From contig CAYVQE010000011.1 of the NCBI GenBank assembly GCA_964454005.1, positions 21,572 to 85,571 on the forward strand: a DNA stretch of 64,000 nucleotides, given 5' to 3'. The position numbers and the translations under genes were made by a program. Under the pieces are notes generated by a model that made no database searches, had not been told where the DNA came from, and saw nothing but the letters and a program-made list of their open reading frames with translations. The DNA comes from CAYVQE01 sp964454005. Lineage in GTDB: Bacteria > Myxococcota > B64-G9. Below are positions 27,594-37,322 of this stretch, piece after piece (position 1 is the first letter of the stretch; each line of letters starts with the position of its first letter).

Positions 27594-28736
27594 TCAAGGA
27601 AGTCGTATCGCCCCCGGGGCGCATTGCGCACGGGCGACCAAAACTTCCAGGAACTCGACCATCTGTCGGGCGCTGGGGGGGCAGCCGGGGCAGTGCGGGG
27701 CCAGGCCGCGGGTGCAGTCGCCGATGCCGGGGCCGGGGCCGCGGCGCTGCTGGTGGCCCTGGCCGACGGCGATGCGGGCGGGCAGCGCCTGGAGGCGGTC
27801 GCGGTCGGCCAGCCGCTGCAGGGCGTGGATCAGCCCGCCGATGCACGGCGAGCAGGCCTGGTCGGCGACGATGCGCTCGGCGAAGGGCGGTGCGGCGGCG
27901 TGGGGACCGGCCCGGGCGCTGCGGGTGGCCGGGGTGGGCTTGTTCAGCGCGGTGATGCGGGCGGAGCTTAAATTATCGCTGCCGACGCCCAGGGCGGCGG
28001 CGCGGCCGATGTAGCCGACCGCCGCCGGGGCCAGGCCGAGCAGGGTGGCGGCGTAGGCGTCGATGAGCACCGGGTCGCGGCCGGCCAGCAGCCGGTCCTG
28101 GCGCACCGGGTGGCCGCCCTCCTCGAAGGTCAGATCGCCGCACAGCCCGTCGACCAGCACCAGGTCGACCGGCAGCGCCCGGGCCAGCCGGGCGATGGCC
28201 GGGTGCAGCCCGATGCGGTGGCAGCGGCGTTTCTCACGGTCGGGAATGCAGCCCTTGAGGTTTTTCAGCGCGCAGGTCAGCCCGGTCTGGCAGTGAGCCT
28301 TGAGCACCGGCACGTCGATCAGATAATCGACCTCCAGCGGCCGCCGGCAGACCTCGACCGAGGTGCCGTCGACGCCGACCCAGCGGGTGGCGTCGCGCTT
28401 CAGATCGACCAGCTCCACGCCGCAGCGATCGGCCAGCTCCAGATAGCCGCAGGCGGCGAAGGCCTCGCCGGTGCGCGCGCCCACCCAGGCGCTCTCCAGG
28501 ATGACGGGCTCGGCGCGGCTGTGGTCGCGCAGCCAGCCGATCAGGGCCTCGACCAGCCGCGGGTCGGTGGTGGCGCCCGAGGCGGCCGGGCGCGGCAGGA
28601 TCAGGTTGGGCTTGATGCCGATCCGTCCGCGGCGCGGCAGATCGGCCGCCGCGCCCAGGTGGTCCAGCAGGGCGGGCACCAGCGGCGCCGGGTCGGCGCC
28701 GTAGATCACGGCCAGGTCGCTGCCGCCGCCAGACAC
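27594..28736 (-). CDS. DUF362 family protein
   Basis: A 380-residue protein from a GTG at 28736 with GGAGGA upstream. The DUF362 pattern is present: RIGIKPNLILPRPA near the N-terminus, ESAWVGARTGEAFAACGY, the hydrophobic IDVPVLKAHCQTGLTCALKNLKG and VDLVLVDGL, then an insertion-like loop. The C-terminal part has paired Cys (ACSPCIGG and HCPGCPPS), which might bind iron-sulfur or zinc. Family members are often near redox genes but have no proven activity. It is the last gene of the minus-strand operon after the Ser/Thr kinase, with a 23-base gap. Confidence 0.85.
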   Translation of the reverse strand: MSGGGSDLAVIYGADPAPLVPALLDHLGAAADLPRRGRIGIKPNLILPRPAASGATTDPRLVEALIGWLRDHSRAEPVILESAWVGARTGEAFAACGYLELADRCGVELVDLKRDATRWVGVDGTSVEVCRRPLEVDYLIDVPVLKAHCQTGLTCALKNLKGCIPDREKRRCHRIGLHPAIARLARALPVDLVLVDGLCGDLTFEEGGHPVRQDRLLAGRDPVLIDAYAATLLGLAPAAVGYIGRAAALGVGSDNLSSARITALNKPTPATRSARAGPHAAAPPFAERIVADQACSPCIGGLIHALQRLADRDRLQALPARIAVGQGHQQRRGPGPGIGDCTRGLAPHCPGCPPSARQMVEFLEVLVARAQCAPGAIRLP

Positions 28737-28759
28737 GGTTCGTTCCTCCGGCCGGGGGA

Positions 28760-30535
28760 TCAGCCGCCGGGCTCGAGTTCGACCACCAGGTTGGTGGTCT
28801 GGCCCTTGCGGATGTGCACGGTGCGCACCTGGCGCAGATCGAGCTTGGGGTTGACCAGCTCGATGCGGTGGCGGCCCGCCGGCAGCTTCAGCCCGTAGAG
28901 CGGGGTGGGGCGGTCCTGCTTCTGGCCGTCGACGTAGACGTAGGCCCAGGCCCCGACCGCGTTGACGTTGAGCACGCCCTTGGCGGGACGCGGCGGGCGC
29001 ACCGGCTTGGGCTTGGGCCGCGGTCTGGGTCGAGGCTCGGGCCGCGGCACGGCTGCGGGCGCCAGCTCGGCCCGGATGGCCATGCGCTCGGCATCGCCGA
29101 ACTCGACATCTTGCGACCAGTCGACCCGGCCGTTCAGGCGCAGCTCGACGCGGTGCGGCTGGGCCCGACCGAGTTTATCCAGGGTGGCCGGGGTGGTGCG
29201 ACCGGTGTCGCGGCCGTCGAGCCAGATGGAAGCCCCTTTCGGCTGCGAGCTGATCTCCAGCGCGCCGCGCTTCGGCTCGGGCGCGGGTTCGGGCTCGGCC
29301 GGGCCGGCCGGCTCCGGCCGGGGAACCGGCCGCGGCTCCGGCTCGTACATCCACCACACGCCGAGCACCACCGCAGCCGCCAGCAGCAGGATGACGCCGG
29401 TGCCGAGCAGCGCCAACCGCAGCGACGATCGGGCCGTGCGCGGCGCCGGGGTCAGGCCCGAGGGCAGATCGGGTCGGGTGGCCGGGCCGGCGGGCGGAGC
29501 ACCGCTCGGTCCAGCGCCGGCGGGCTCCGACTCGCTCGGCGCCGGGGTGCCGTCCTGCAGCTTGCGGCGCTGTGAGTCGCGCTCCTCCTCGCGTTCGATC
29601 TCGTCGCGGAACAGCTTCTGCATGAAGGCCGCCAGCAACTTGCTGTCGACCCGCTTGCCGGTGGCGAAGAGCTGATCGGCGATGGCGTCGTGCATCTCGC
29701 CGGCGGAGGCGAAGCGCTCGGCCGGATCCAGGCTCAGCGCCCGCATCACCAGGGCGTCGATCTCGGGGCTGGCCTTCTTGTTGACGGCCGACGGCGGTTG
29801 CGGCACCCGCGCCTCGCGCACCTGCTCCAGGGTCTCCAGATCGGTCTCGCCCTTGAACAGCCGCCGGGCCGCCAGGCACTCGTAGAGCAGGATGCCGGCG
29901 GCGAAGATGTCGGAGCGGTGGTCGATGCGCTCGCCCTTGACCTGCTCGGGCGACATGTAGCCGTACTTGCCCTTCATGGTGCCGGTGGCTGTCTTGTGCT
30001 CGGTGTGGGTGGCCTTGGCGATGCCGAAGTCGGCCACCTTGACGTCGCCCTCCCACGAGACCAGGATGTTCGACGGGCTGACGTCGCGGTGGATGATACC
30101 CAGCGGCCGGCCCTCGGACTTGACCCGGTGGGCGTAGTCCAGCCCCTTGCAGACCTCGCCCAGGATGTACAGCGCGATGTGCACCGGCAGGCGCCGCTTC
30201 TGGGCCCGGCAGGCGTTGATGATCTGGAGCAGATCGCGGCCGCGCACCAGCTCCATGGCGATGAAGTAGTGCTCGCCGATGCGGCCCAAATCGAACACCT
30301 GCACCACGTTGGCGTGATGCAGCGAGACCGCGATCTTGGCCTCGTCGATGAACATCTTGACGAAGGTGGTGTCGCTGGTCAGGGTGGGCAGGATCCGCTT
30401 GATGCAGATCTCCTTGGTGAATCCCTCGACCCCGAAGGCGGTGGCGCGGAAGATCTCGGCCATGCCGCCGGCACCGATGCGATCGGTGAGCAGGTATTTT
30501 CCGAACTGCTGCGGTCGGAAGACGCCTTCGTCCAT
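28760..30535 (-). CDS. Ser/Thr protein kinase with transmembrane segment and PEGA domain
   Basis: A 591-residue protein. The kinase domain covers residues 12-280: Gly loop RIGAGGMAEIF, ATP lysine in EICIKRIL, catalytic loop IIHRDVSPSNILV, ADFGIAK, and GTMKGKYGYMSPEQ as activation segment. A Pro-rich region and a transmembrane helix (LALLGTGVILLLAAAVVLGV) follow at about 375-400. Extracytoplasmic PEGA-like modules come next (ISSQPKGASIWLDGRDTG) and a second similar one at the C-terminus (NAVGAWAYVYVDGQK). This is a standard myxobacterial receptor kinase arrangement. The gene sits 19 bases after glpK and before the DUF362 gene. Confidence 0.95.
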   Translation of the reverse strand: MDEGVFRPQQFGKYLLTDRIGAGGMAEIFRATAFGVEGFTKEICIKRILPTLTSDTTFVKMFIDEAKIAVSLHHANVVQVFDLGRIGEHYFIAMELVRGRDLLQIINACRAQKRRLPVHIALYILGEVCKGLDYAHRVKSEGRPLGIIHRDVSPSNILVSWEGDVKVADFGIAKATHTEHKTATGTMKGKYGYMSPEQVKGERIDHRSDIFAAGILLYECLAARRLFKGETDLETLEQVREARVPQPPSAVNKKASPEIDALVMRALSLDPAERFASAGEMHDAIADQLFATGKRVDSKLLAAFMQKLFRDEIEREEERDSQRRKLQDGTPAPSESEPAGAGPSGAPPAGPATRPDLPSGLTPAPRTARSSLRLALLGTGVILLLAAAVVLGVWWMYEPEPRPVPRPEPAGPAEPEPAPEPKRGALEISSQPKGASIWLDGRDTGRTTPATLDKLGRAQPHRVELRLNGRVDWSQDVEFGDAERMAIRAELAPAAVPRPEPRPRPRPKPKPVRPPRPAKGVLNVNAVGAWAYVYVDGQKQDRPTPLYGLKLPAGRHRIELVNPKLDLRQVRTVHIRKGQTTNLVVELEPGG

Positions 30536-30554
30536 GTCCCCGCTGCCCGGAGTC

Positions 30555-32029
<1,475 letters not shown>

Positions 32030-32033
<4 letters not shown>

Positions 32034-32686
32034 GACTCCCCCCTGTCTGCCGGGGCGCCCACCAGTTGGCGCAGGCGGCGGGCCTCCTCCTCGAGCATAT
32101 CGACCAGGCGCGCCCAGATGGCCTCGGTGGGTGGCTGGTGGCGCTTGTCCAGAAAGGACTCCAGCAACCGGATGGTGTGTGCCAGCTGGGTGCGCAGCGC
32201 GTCGTCGGCCGGCGCTCGGTGGGCTGGCGCCGGCTGAGACGGCGGGCCCACGTCGGCCAGGCGATCGCGCAGCAGGGTGGTCTCGACCCGCAGGGTGTTG
32301 ACCTCGAGCGCAGCCCGGATCCGGTCCATGACCGTTTCCATATCGGCGAAGGGCTTGGTCAGGTAGGAAAAGGCCCCGATCTCCATCGCCTGCACCGCCG
32401 AGTCGAGCGAAGCGTAGCCGGTGATCATGATGAACTCGGTATTGGGGTGGTGCTTTTTCTGATCGGCGATCAGATCCAGTCCGGAGACGTCGGGCAGGTT
32501 CTTGTCCACCAACGCCAGCGGTGGGCGGTGCTGGTTCAGCAGCTGCACCCCCTGCTGGCCGGTCTCGGCCAACAGCGTCGGGTGGCCTTCCCCTTCGAGC
32601 AGATTCTGGAACAGCAGCCGCACCACTTCCTCGTCATCGACGACCAGGACGGCCGGCTTGCTCGCCGACCCGCTTTCGGCGCCCAT
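32030..32686 (-). CDS. response regulator receiver protein
   Basis: A 218-residue protein: receiver domain at residues 11-130 with acidic pair Asp17-Asp18, phosphoacceptor Asp61 (ALVDKNLPDVSG), Thr in MITGYAS and the Lys in YLTKPF. The remaining 80 residues are helical (ALEVNTLRVETTLLRDRL; PTEAIWARLVDMLEEEARRLRQ) with no recognised DNA-binding output domain. It may act by protein contact. Its stop overlaps the glpK start by four bases, so it heads the operon RR-glpK-kinase-DUF362. No partner histidine kinase is adjacent. Confidence 0.9.
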
Positions 32687-32877
32687 GGCAACTGCCTCCG
32701 GGTTCTCGTCAGCTGGTTCATTTCAGCCGGGACCCGGCCGAACGCGCGCCCGGGGCCGCAGTGCAACGCGATGAAATCACAAGCGGTCCCGGCGATCAAG
32801 AACCTAGAGAGCGCCATCATCCTCGAGGCGGCCGCCGCCAGTGCGGCGGGCGTCGGATCGGTCGCTTCGGATCGCCC

Positions 32878-33966
32878 TCAGGGGACGATGGACAGGTCGA
32901 CCGTGGCGCTCGACGCCTCCAGCGGCCGGCCGCTCAGGGCCTCGGTCCCGGTGACCGCCGCCTGAATGCGGGCGGTGCCAGGGCTGGCGGCGATACCGTC
33001 CCAGTTGAAGGTGGCCTGTCCGCCCGGTGGGATGTCGCGCATCTGGCTGGAGTCGAGCTGCCAGCGCACCGCACCGTTGCCATCCGCCTGCGGGCGCAGC
33101 GGCTGTACCGCCTCGGCGGTGGTGCCGCCGCTGTTGCTGACGATGATGCGCAGGCTGAACGGATCATCGACCGCCACCGTGGCCGGCTCGGCGACGGCCT
33201 CGACCGCGAGCCGGGCCGGCTCCAGGATTTCGGCCCGCCAGCGCTGCGGCGCGCCGGAGGAGACCGGAATCCAACCGGCGGCCAGGGCGGTGGCCGCGAC
33301 CTCGATCTCGGGTCGGCCCGGGCTGGCCGCCTCGAGCTCGAGCTGCACGGTGGGTTGCTCGCCGCCGGCGATGGTGAACGGCGGCGGCGGCGGCGGCAGG
33401 TAGAACGAGCCGCCACCGCCCTGGCGCAACGACAACGCCACCTGCTCCAGCGGCTCGGTGCCCGCGTGCGTCAGCCGCACCTGGACCTGGAAGCTCGCGC
33501 CCCGGGGCAGCCGGGCCGGTTCGCCGGCCACCTCGAGCGAAAGCGGGCTGCGCAGCGCGAAGGCCGAGCCGAGCGCGGCCCGCTGGCCGGCGGGGGTCTC
33601 GACCTCGGCCGGGTGGAGGCCAGGGACCGGGCCGGCCGGCAAGCGGCCGCTCAGATGCGGTTGGGTGCCGGCTGCGCTCATTGCCAGCTCGACCTGTTCG
33701 AGCTCGTGACCGCCGATCCAGGCGCGGAAGGTACCGATGGCGGCGGGCGGGTCGTCGGCGCCCAGATCCACCTCCCAGGCCGCCGCCAGGTTGCGGCCGG
33801 CCAACTCCACCGCCACCGTCTCACCGGCCAGGGCCCAGGCGACACAGGCCGCGCTATCGTCGACGCGGCAGACGCGGTGTAGCTCGGGAGCAGGCTGGGC
33901 CGAGTAGCCGCAACCGCCGGCGACGGCCAGCAACAGGGTCAGCAGGCTGGCGATGGAGCTGCGCAT
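32878..33966 (-). CDS. lipoprotein with Ig-like repeats
   Basis: A 362-residue protein from ATG 33966 with GGGAGGCGAAC in front and a lipobox (VAGGC). After a Cys-containing segment (CRVDDSAACVAWAL), beta-sandwich repeats follow (LAGETVAVELAGRNLAAAW; SLEVAGEPARLPRGASFQVQVRL; EPATVAVDDPFSLRIIVSNSGG). A Pro run (YLPPPPPPFTI) links two domains. No enzyme motif. It is 18 bases downstream of the Ig/barrel gene on the minus strand, so the two are probably co-transcribed. It may be a surface partner of the barrel protein. Confidence 0.75.
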   Translation of the reverse strand: MRSSIASLLTLLLAVAGGCGYSAQPAPELHRVCRVDDSAACVAWALAGETVAVELAGRNLAAAWEVDLGADDPPAAIGTFRAWIGGHELEQVELAMSAAGTQPHLSGRLPAGPVPGLHPAEVETPAGQRAALGSAFALRSPLSLEVAGEPARLPRGASFQVQVRLTHAGTEPLEQVALSLRQGGGGSFYLPPPPPPFTIAGGEQPTVQLELEAASPGRPEIEVAATALAAGWIPVSSGAPQRWRAEILEPARLAVEAVAEPATVAVDDPFSLRIIVSNSGGTTAEAVQPLRPQADGNGAVRWQLDSSQMRDIPPGGQATFNWDGIAASPGTARIQAAVTGTEALSGRPLEASSATVDLSIVP

Positions 33967-33984
33967 GCGTTCGCCTCCCGGGGC

Positions 33985-36030
33985 TCAGAAGTGCAGCTGG
34001 TAGCCCAGCCGGACATCCAGACCACCCACGCTGCCCTTGATCCGCGAGCCCTCGCGCCCCGATTCCTGCTCGATCGCTGCCGTGTCGCGCAGGAAGGCAT
34101 ACAGATAACGGGCCTCGAGCACCACAGCGCCCGGCCCGAGCCGCAGCTCGCCGCCGAGGCTGGCCAGCGAGCCGAGCAGCACGGTGTGGTCGCGTTCGAC
34201 CATCCCGCCAGGGCTGCGCAGGGTCCACTGGACGAACTCGGCCCCGCCGCCGATGCCGATCACCGGGGTGAACAGACTGGTGGGCAGCGGCTTGAACAAC
34301 AGCAGCAGGTGCAGCGGAGCAACCTCGATCTCGGTGCGCAGGCTGCGTTCGCTGCCCGGCAGCGGATCGCTGGCACGCCCGTAACGGTACCCTCCTTCGA
34401 GGGCCACGTACAGGTAACCCGCCAGGCCCGGCACCCGACCGCTGGCGTCGACCGAGAAGCCGCCCGACAGCAGCCGACCGAAGTTGGTCAGCAGCGCGGC
34501 CGAAGGCCCCAGCGTTGCCCAGGGCGCCGGCGGCGGGGGCGGCTCGACGCCCTCGAGTTCGACCACCACGTGTTCGCTCAAGGGTGCGTCCGGCGGACCG
34601 GCGCGCACCCCGATCCGCACCCGGGTGCTGCGTTGGCCCCGCGGTGCGGTATAGGACGCGTGGTAGCGGCCCGGCCCGTCCCGGGTGGGCGGATCGATGC
34701 CGCCCAGGCCGGCCGACGCCTCCACCTGCACGCCGTCTAGCGGTTGGCCCTGTTCGTCGTAGACGGCGATCTGTAATCGGGTCTGCGACCGGCCGTCCAT
34801 CGGCAGCCGCTGATCGGCGATGGCCAGCTCGAGCCGGCCGGGCCGCGGCGGTTGCAGCTGGATCTCGGCCCGGGCCTGCAGGCTGGGGCCGGTTTGCCGC
34901 TCGAGTTCGGCTCGACAGCCCACCGGGCCGGGGCGGCCGACCGGCGCCTGGTAACGGGCCCGGTAACGGCCGCGGCCGATCTCGTGCAACGGTCCGACGG
35001 CGCCCCGGGCACAACCGATGCGCGGCGGGTGGCCCTCGAGCGGGTTGCCGCCATTGTCGGTCACCACCGCCTTCAGCTCGGCTGCGGCGGCACCGTTGGC
35101 CACCAGGGCATCCGGCTCGGCGCTCAGCTCGAGCGCCGCCGGGGCGCCGGCGGTCAACGCGAAAGTGAACTCGCAGCGGCTGAGTTCGCGGTTGTCGCGG
35201 TCGGCGATCGTCAGATCGACCTGTGGGGCCTCCAGCCCGGCCGGCGCGGTGTAGCGCAGCTTGTACAGGCCCGGCCGCGGTTGGGCCACCACGTCCAGCT
35301 CACCGCCGCGGCGGCGGCTGGCCAGCCGCAGCTCGCGATCAGGGCTGCCGTCCGGATCGATGGCGATCAGGTAGATCCAGGTGGCGTCGTGGCCGTCGGC
35401 GGCCAACTGCAAGCGCTCGGCGAAGCCCACCAGGCGTGCTACCGGCGGCAGCGGAATGCGCACCTCGCGCTCGCGCCGGTTGCCGAACTCGTCGACCGCC
35501 ACCGCCTTGGCCCGGGTCTGCCCCGGCGCCACCTCGACCGGGACTTCAACCCGGCCGCGGGCATCGGAGCGCTTTGGACCGAAGGTCCGGTCACCGAGAT
35601 GGAGGGTGACCTGGACCCGCGGCTTGGTGGTGCGGGTCGGCAGCTCGGTGCGACTGCTCAGGCGGATCACGCTCCAACCGGGCGGCCCGCCTTTGACCTT
35701 GGCGGCCAGGATGACCGCCTGCGGATGGCGTTGTTCGGGCGGCTGCCAGTGTGTGCGGTAGACGCCGTCGCCGGCCTCGGCCACCGGGCCGAAGCGGCCG
35801 GCGGTGGTCTCGAGTCGCGGCTCGAGACCGGGCTGGCCGCGGCCGGCGGCGCCGCGCACGGTGATGGTCACCGGCACCGGCTCGCTGGACGCCTCGGGGG
35901 TCAGCAGCAGGTCGCTCTCGGCGCACTCGACCTCGACCTGCAGGCTTGTGCCGGCCGGTTCGGCGGTCGCCGCTGCGGCGGGCGGGTGGAGCAGCGGACC
36001 GATCAGGGCGATCGCATTCGACCAGCGCAC
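33985..36030 (-). CDS. surface protein with tandem invasin-like Ig domains and a C-terminal beta-barrel-like region
   Basis: About 681 residues from a GTG at 36030 that has AAAGGAG seven bases upstream; an ATG at 36081 lacks a Shine-Dalgarno. The signal peptide is NAIALIGPLLHPPAAAATA. Up to five Ig-like units of the Big/invasin kind carry repeated patterns such as GPVAEAGDGVYRTHWQPP, AQPRPGLYKLRYTAPAG, GPLHEIGRGRYRARYQAP and DGPGRYHASYTAPRG. The last 190 residues read as barrel strands (GLAGYLYVALEGGYRYGR; LLLLFKPLPTSLFTPVIGIGG) ending in LGYQLHF. This fusion of Ig domains and barrel suggests an outer-membrane adhesin or scaffold. Confidence 0.8.
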   Translation of the reverse strand: MRWSNAIALIGPLLHPPAAAATAEPAGTSLQVEVECAESDLLLTPEASSEPVPVTITVRGAAGRGQPGLEPRLETTAGRFGPVAEAGDGVYRTHWQPPEQRHPQAVILAAKVKGGPPGWSVIRLSSRTELPTRTTKPRVQVTLHLGDRTFGPKRSDARGRVEVPVEVAPGQTRAKAVAVDEFGNRREREVRIPLPPVARLVGFAERLQLAADGHDATWIYLIAIDPDGSPDRELRLASRRRGGELDVVAQPRPGLYKLRYTAPAGLEAPQVDLTIADRDNRELSRCEFTFALTAGAPAALELSAEPDALVANGAAAAELKAVVTDNGGNPLEGHPPRIGCARGAVGPLHEIGRGRYRARYQAPVGRPGPVGCRAELERQTGPSLQARAEIQLQPPRPGRLELAIADQRLPMDGRSQTRLQIAVYDEQGQPLDGVQVEASAGLGGIDPPTRDGPGRYHASYTAPRGQRSTRVRIGVRAGPPDAPLSEHVVVELEGVEPPPPPAPWATLGPSAALLTNFGRLLSGGFSVDASGRVPGLAGYLYVALEGGYRYGRASDPLPGSERSLRTEIEVAPLHLLLLFKPLPTSLFTPVIGIGGGAEFVQWTLRSPGGMVERDHTVLLGSLASLGGELRLGPGAVVLEARYLYAFLRDTAAIEQESGREGSRIKGSVGGLDVRLGYQLHF

Positions 36031-36196
36031 GCTGCGACTCCTTTGCCGAGACTCCGACGGGCTCGGGCGAACGGTATCCATTCGACTGTAGACGGCCCCC
36101 GCCAGGTCGTCAAGAACGCGGTTCGGTGGCAGCGGGGAGGATGAGGGGCGGATTCGGGACCGGCCTTATGTGGCTGGGAGATCCCGGGAGGTGCGG

Positions 36197-36225
36197 TTGA
36201 CTTGATCGGATGCCTGCCGTAATTT
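36197..36225 (+). promoter_or_regulatory. promoter candidate for the TPR lipoprotein gene
   Basis: TTGACT (36197-36202) and TAATTT (36220-36225) are 17 bases apart. The predicted transcript start is about 30 bases before ATG 36264. The -35 is good, the -10 weak. Confidence 0.45.
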
Positions 36226-36263
36226 GCCTCTGCGAATGGGGAATCGAATGCGAGGTGGTCGCT

Positions 36264-37283
36264 ATGTTCGCTAGATTGCATTGGGGCTGGCCAACGCTGG
36301 CGTTGCTGGTCGGGTGTGCCGGCGTGCAGACCGAGCAGCGCTCGGCCGACGACCGGGCGGCGGCGCTGGAGCAAGTTCGCCAGCACTGTCTCGATCCCGA
36401 TGGGGAGAACTGCATCGCCGCTTGCCGCAAGCTGTTGCGGCTCAAGCCCAACGACGCCGAGGTCGAGCAGACCCTGGGCTGGCTGCTGGTCAAGGACGGC
36501 CGGGTGCCCGAGGGCATCGCCCACATGCGCAAGGCGCTCAAGCTCGAGCCCGATCGACCCGAGGTCCACTACCATCTGGCGTTGGCCATGGAGAAGCGCG
36601 GCGATCGCTCCGGCGCGCTGACGCACTACGAGCGCACCGTGGCGCTCGAGCCCGCTCACCTCGACGCCCGGGTGGCCATGGGCGTGCTGCTGCGCAAGAT
36701 GAAACGGCGCGAGCAGGCCGAGCAGGCCCTGCGCGCCGCCATCGCGCGCAAGGCCGACTCGGCGGCCGCCTGGGCCCAGCTATCATTGACCCTGGCGCAG
36801 CTCGATCGCCGCGACGAGGCCATCGAGGCCGGCTACCGGGCGGTCGAGCTGCGGCCGGACGAGGCCAACGTGCGCAGCAACCTGGGGCTGTTTTTGTCCA
36901 ACGCCGGCCGACCGGAAGAGGCCATCGAGCAGCTCGAAAAAGCGGTCGAACTCGATCCGGACAATGCCACCGCCCGCTACAACCTGGGGCTGGCCTACAC
37001 CAACACCGACGCGCTGGAAGAGGCGGCCCGGGCCTACATGGCGGCGCTGGCCCAACGCGAGCACTTTCCGCAAGGCCACCACAACCTGGCGGTGGTGTTG
37101 ATGGGTCTCGGTCTCTGCGATCTCGCCCGCCGGCACTTCGATCGCTCGCACGAGCAGGGCGTGCGTTCGGCCCAGATCGTGATCGACCAGTTCCAGAAGA
37201 TCTGCGAGCAGCCGCAAGCCGAGCCGGCCGGGTCGGAGTCCGAGGAGGACGAGGGCGACGAGCCGGCGGACCCGCCTTCGTAG
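36264..37283 (+). CDS. TPR-repeat lipoprotein
   Basis: A 339-residue protein from ATG 36264 with GAGGT upstream; lipobox LLVGC. Six to seven TPR units follow (AEVEQTLGWLLVKDGRVPEG; PEVHYHLALAMEKRGDRSGA; SAAAWAQLSLTLAQLDRRDE; ATARYNLGLAYTNTDALEEA). The C-terminus is acidic (ESEEDEGDEPADPPS). Such proteins act as scaffolds for outer-membrane assembly or motility machines. A GC-rich hairpin follows at 37294. No specific partner can be named; it is divergent from the Ig/barrel gene. Confidence 0.88.
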   Translation: MFARLHWGWPTLALLVGCAGVQTEQRSADDRAAALEQVRQHCLDPDGENCIAACRKLLRLKPNDAEVEQTLGWLLVKDGRVPEGIAHMRKALKLEPDRPEVHYHLALAMEKRGDRSGALTHYERTVALEPAHLDARVAMGVLLRKMKRREQAEQALRAAIARKADSAAAWAQLSLTLAQLDRRDEAIEAGYRAVELRPDEANVRSNLGLFLSNAGRPEEAIEQLEKAVELDPDNATARYNLGLAYTNTDALEEAARAYMAALAQREHFPQGHHNLAVVLMGLGLCDLARRHFDRSHEQGVRSAQIVIDQFQKICEQPQAEPAGSESEEDEGDEPADPPS

Positions 37284-37293
37284 AAGAAACTTC

Positions 37294-37311
37294 GGCGGGC
37301 AAGCCCGCCTT
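37294..37311 (+). terminator. hairpin between convergent TPR and amidase genes
   Basis: GGCGGGC-AA-GCCCGCC followed by TT is a stable inverted repeat 11 bases after the TPR stop and 12 bases before the amidase stop. A short U-run only, so termination may be partial or bidirectional. Confidence 0.45.
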
Positions 37312-37322
37312 GGTTGCGGACC

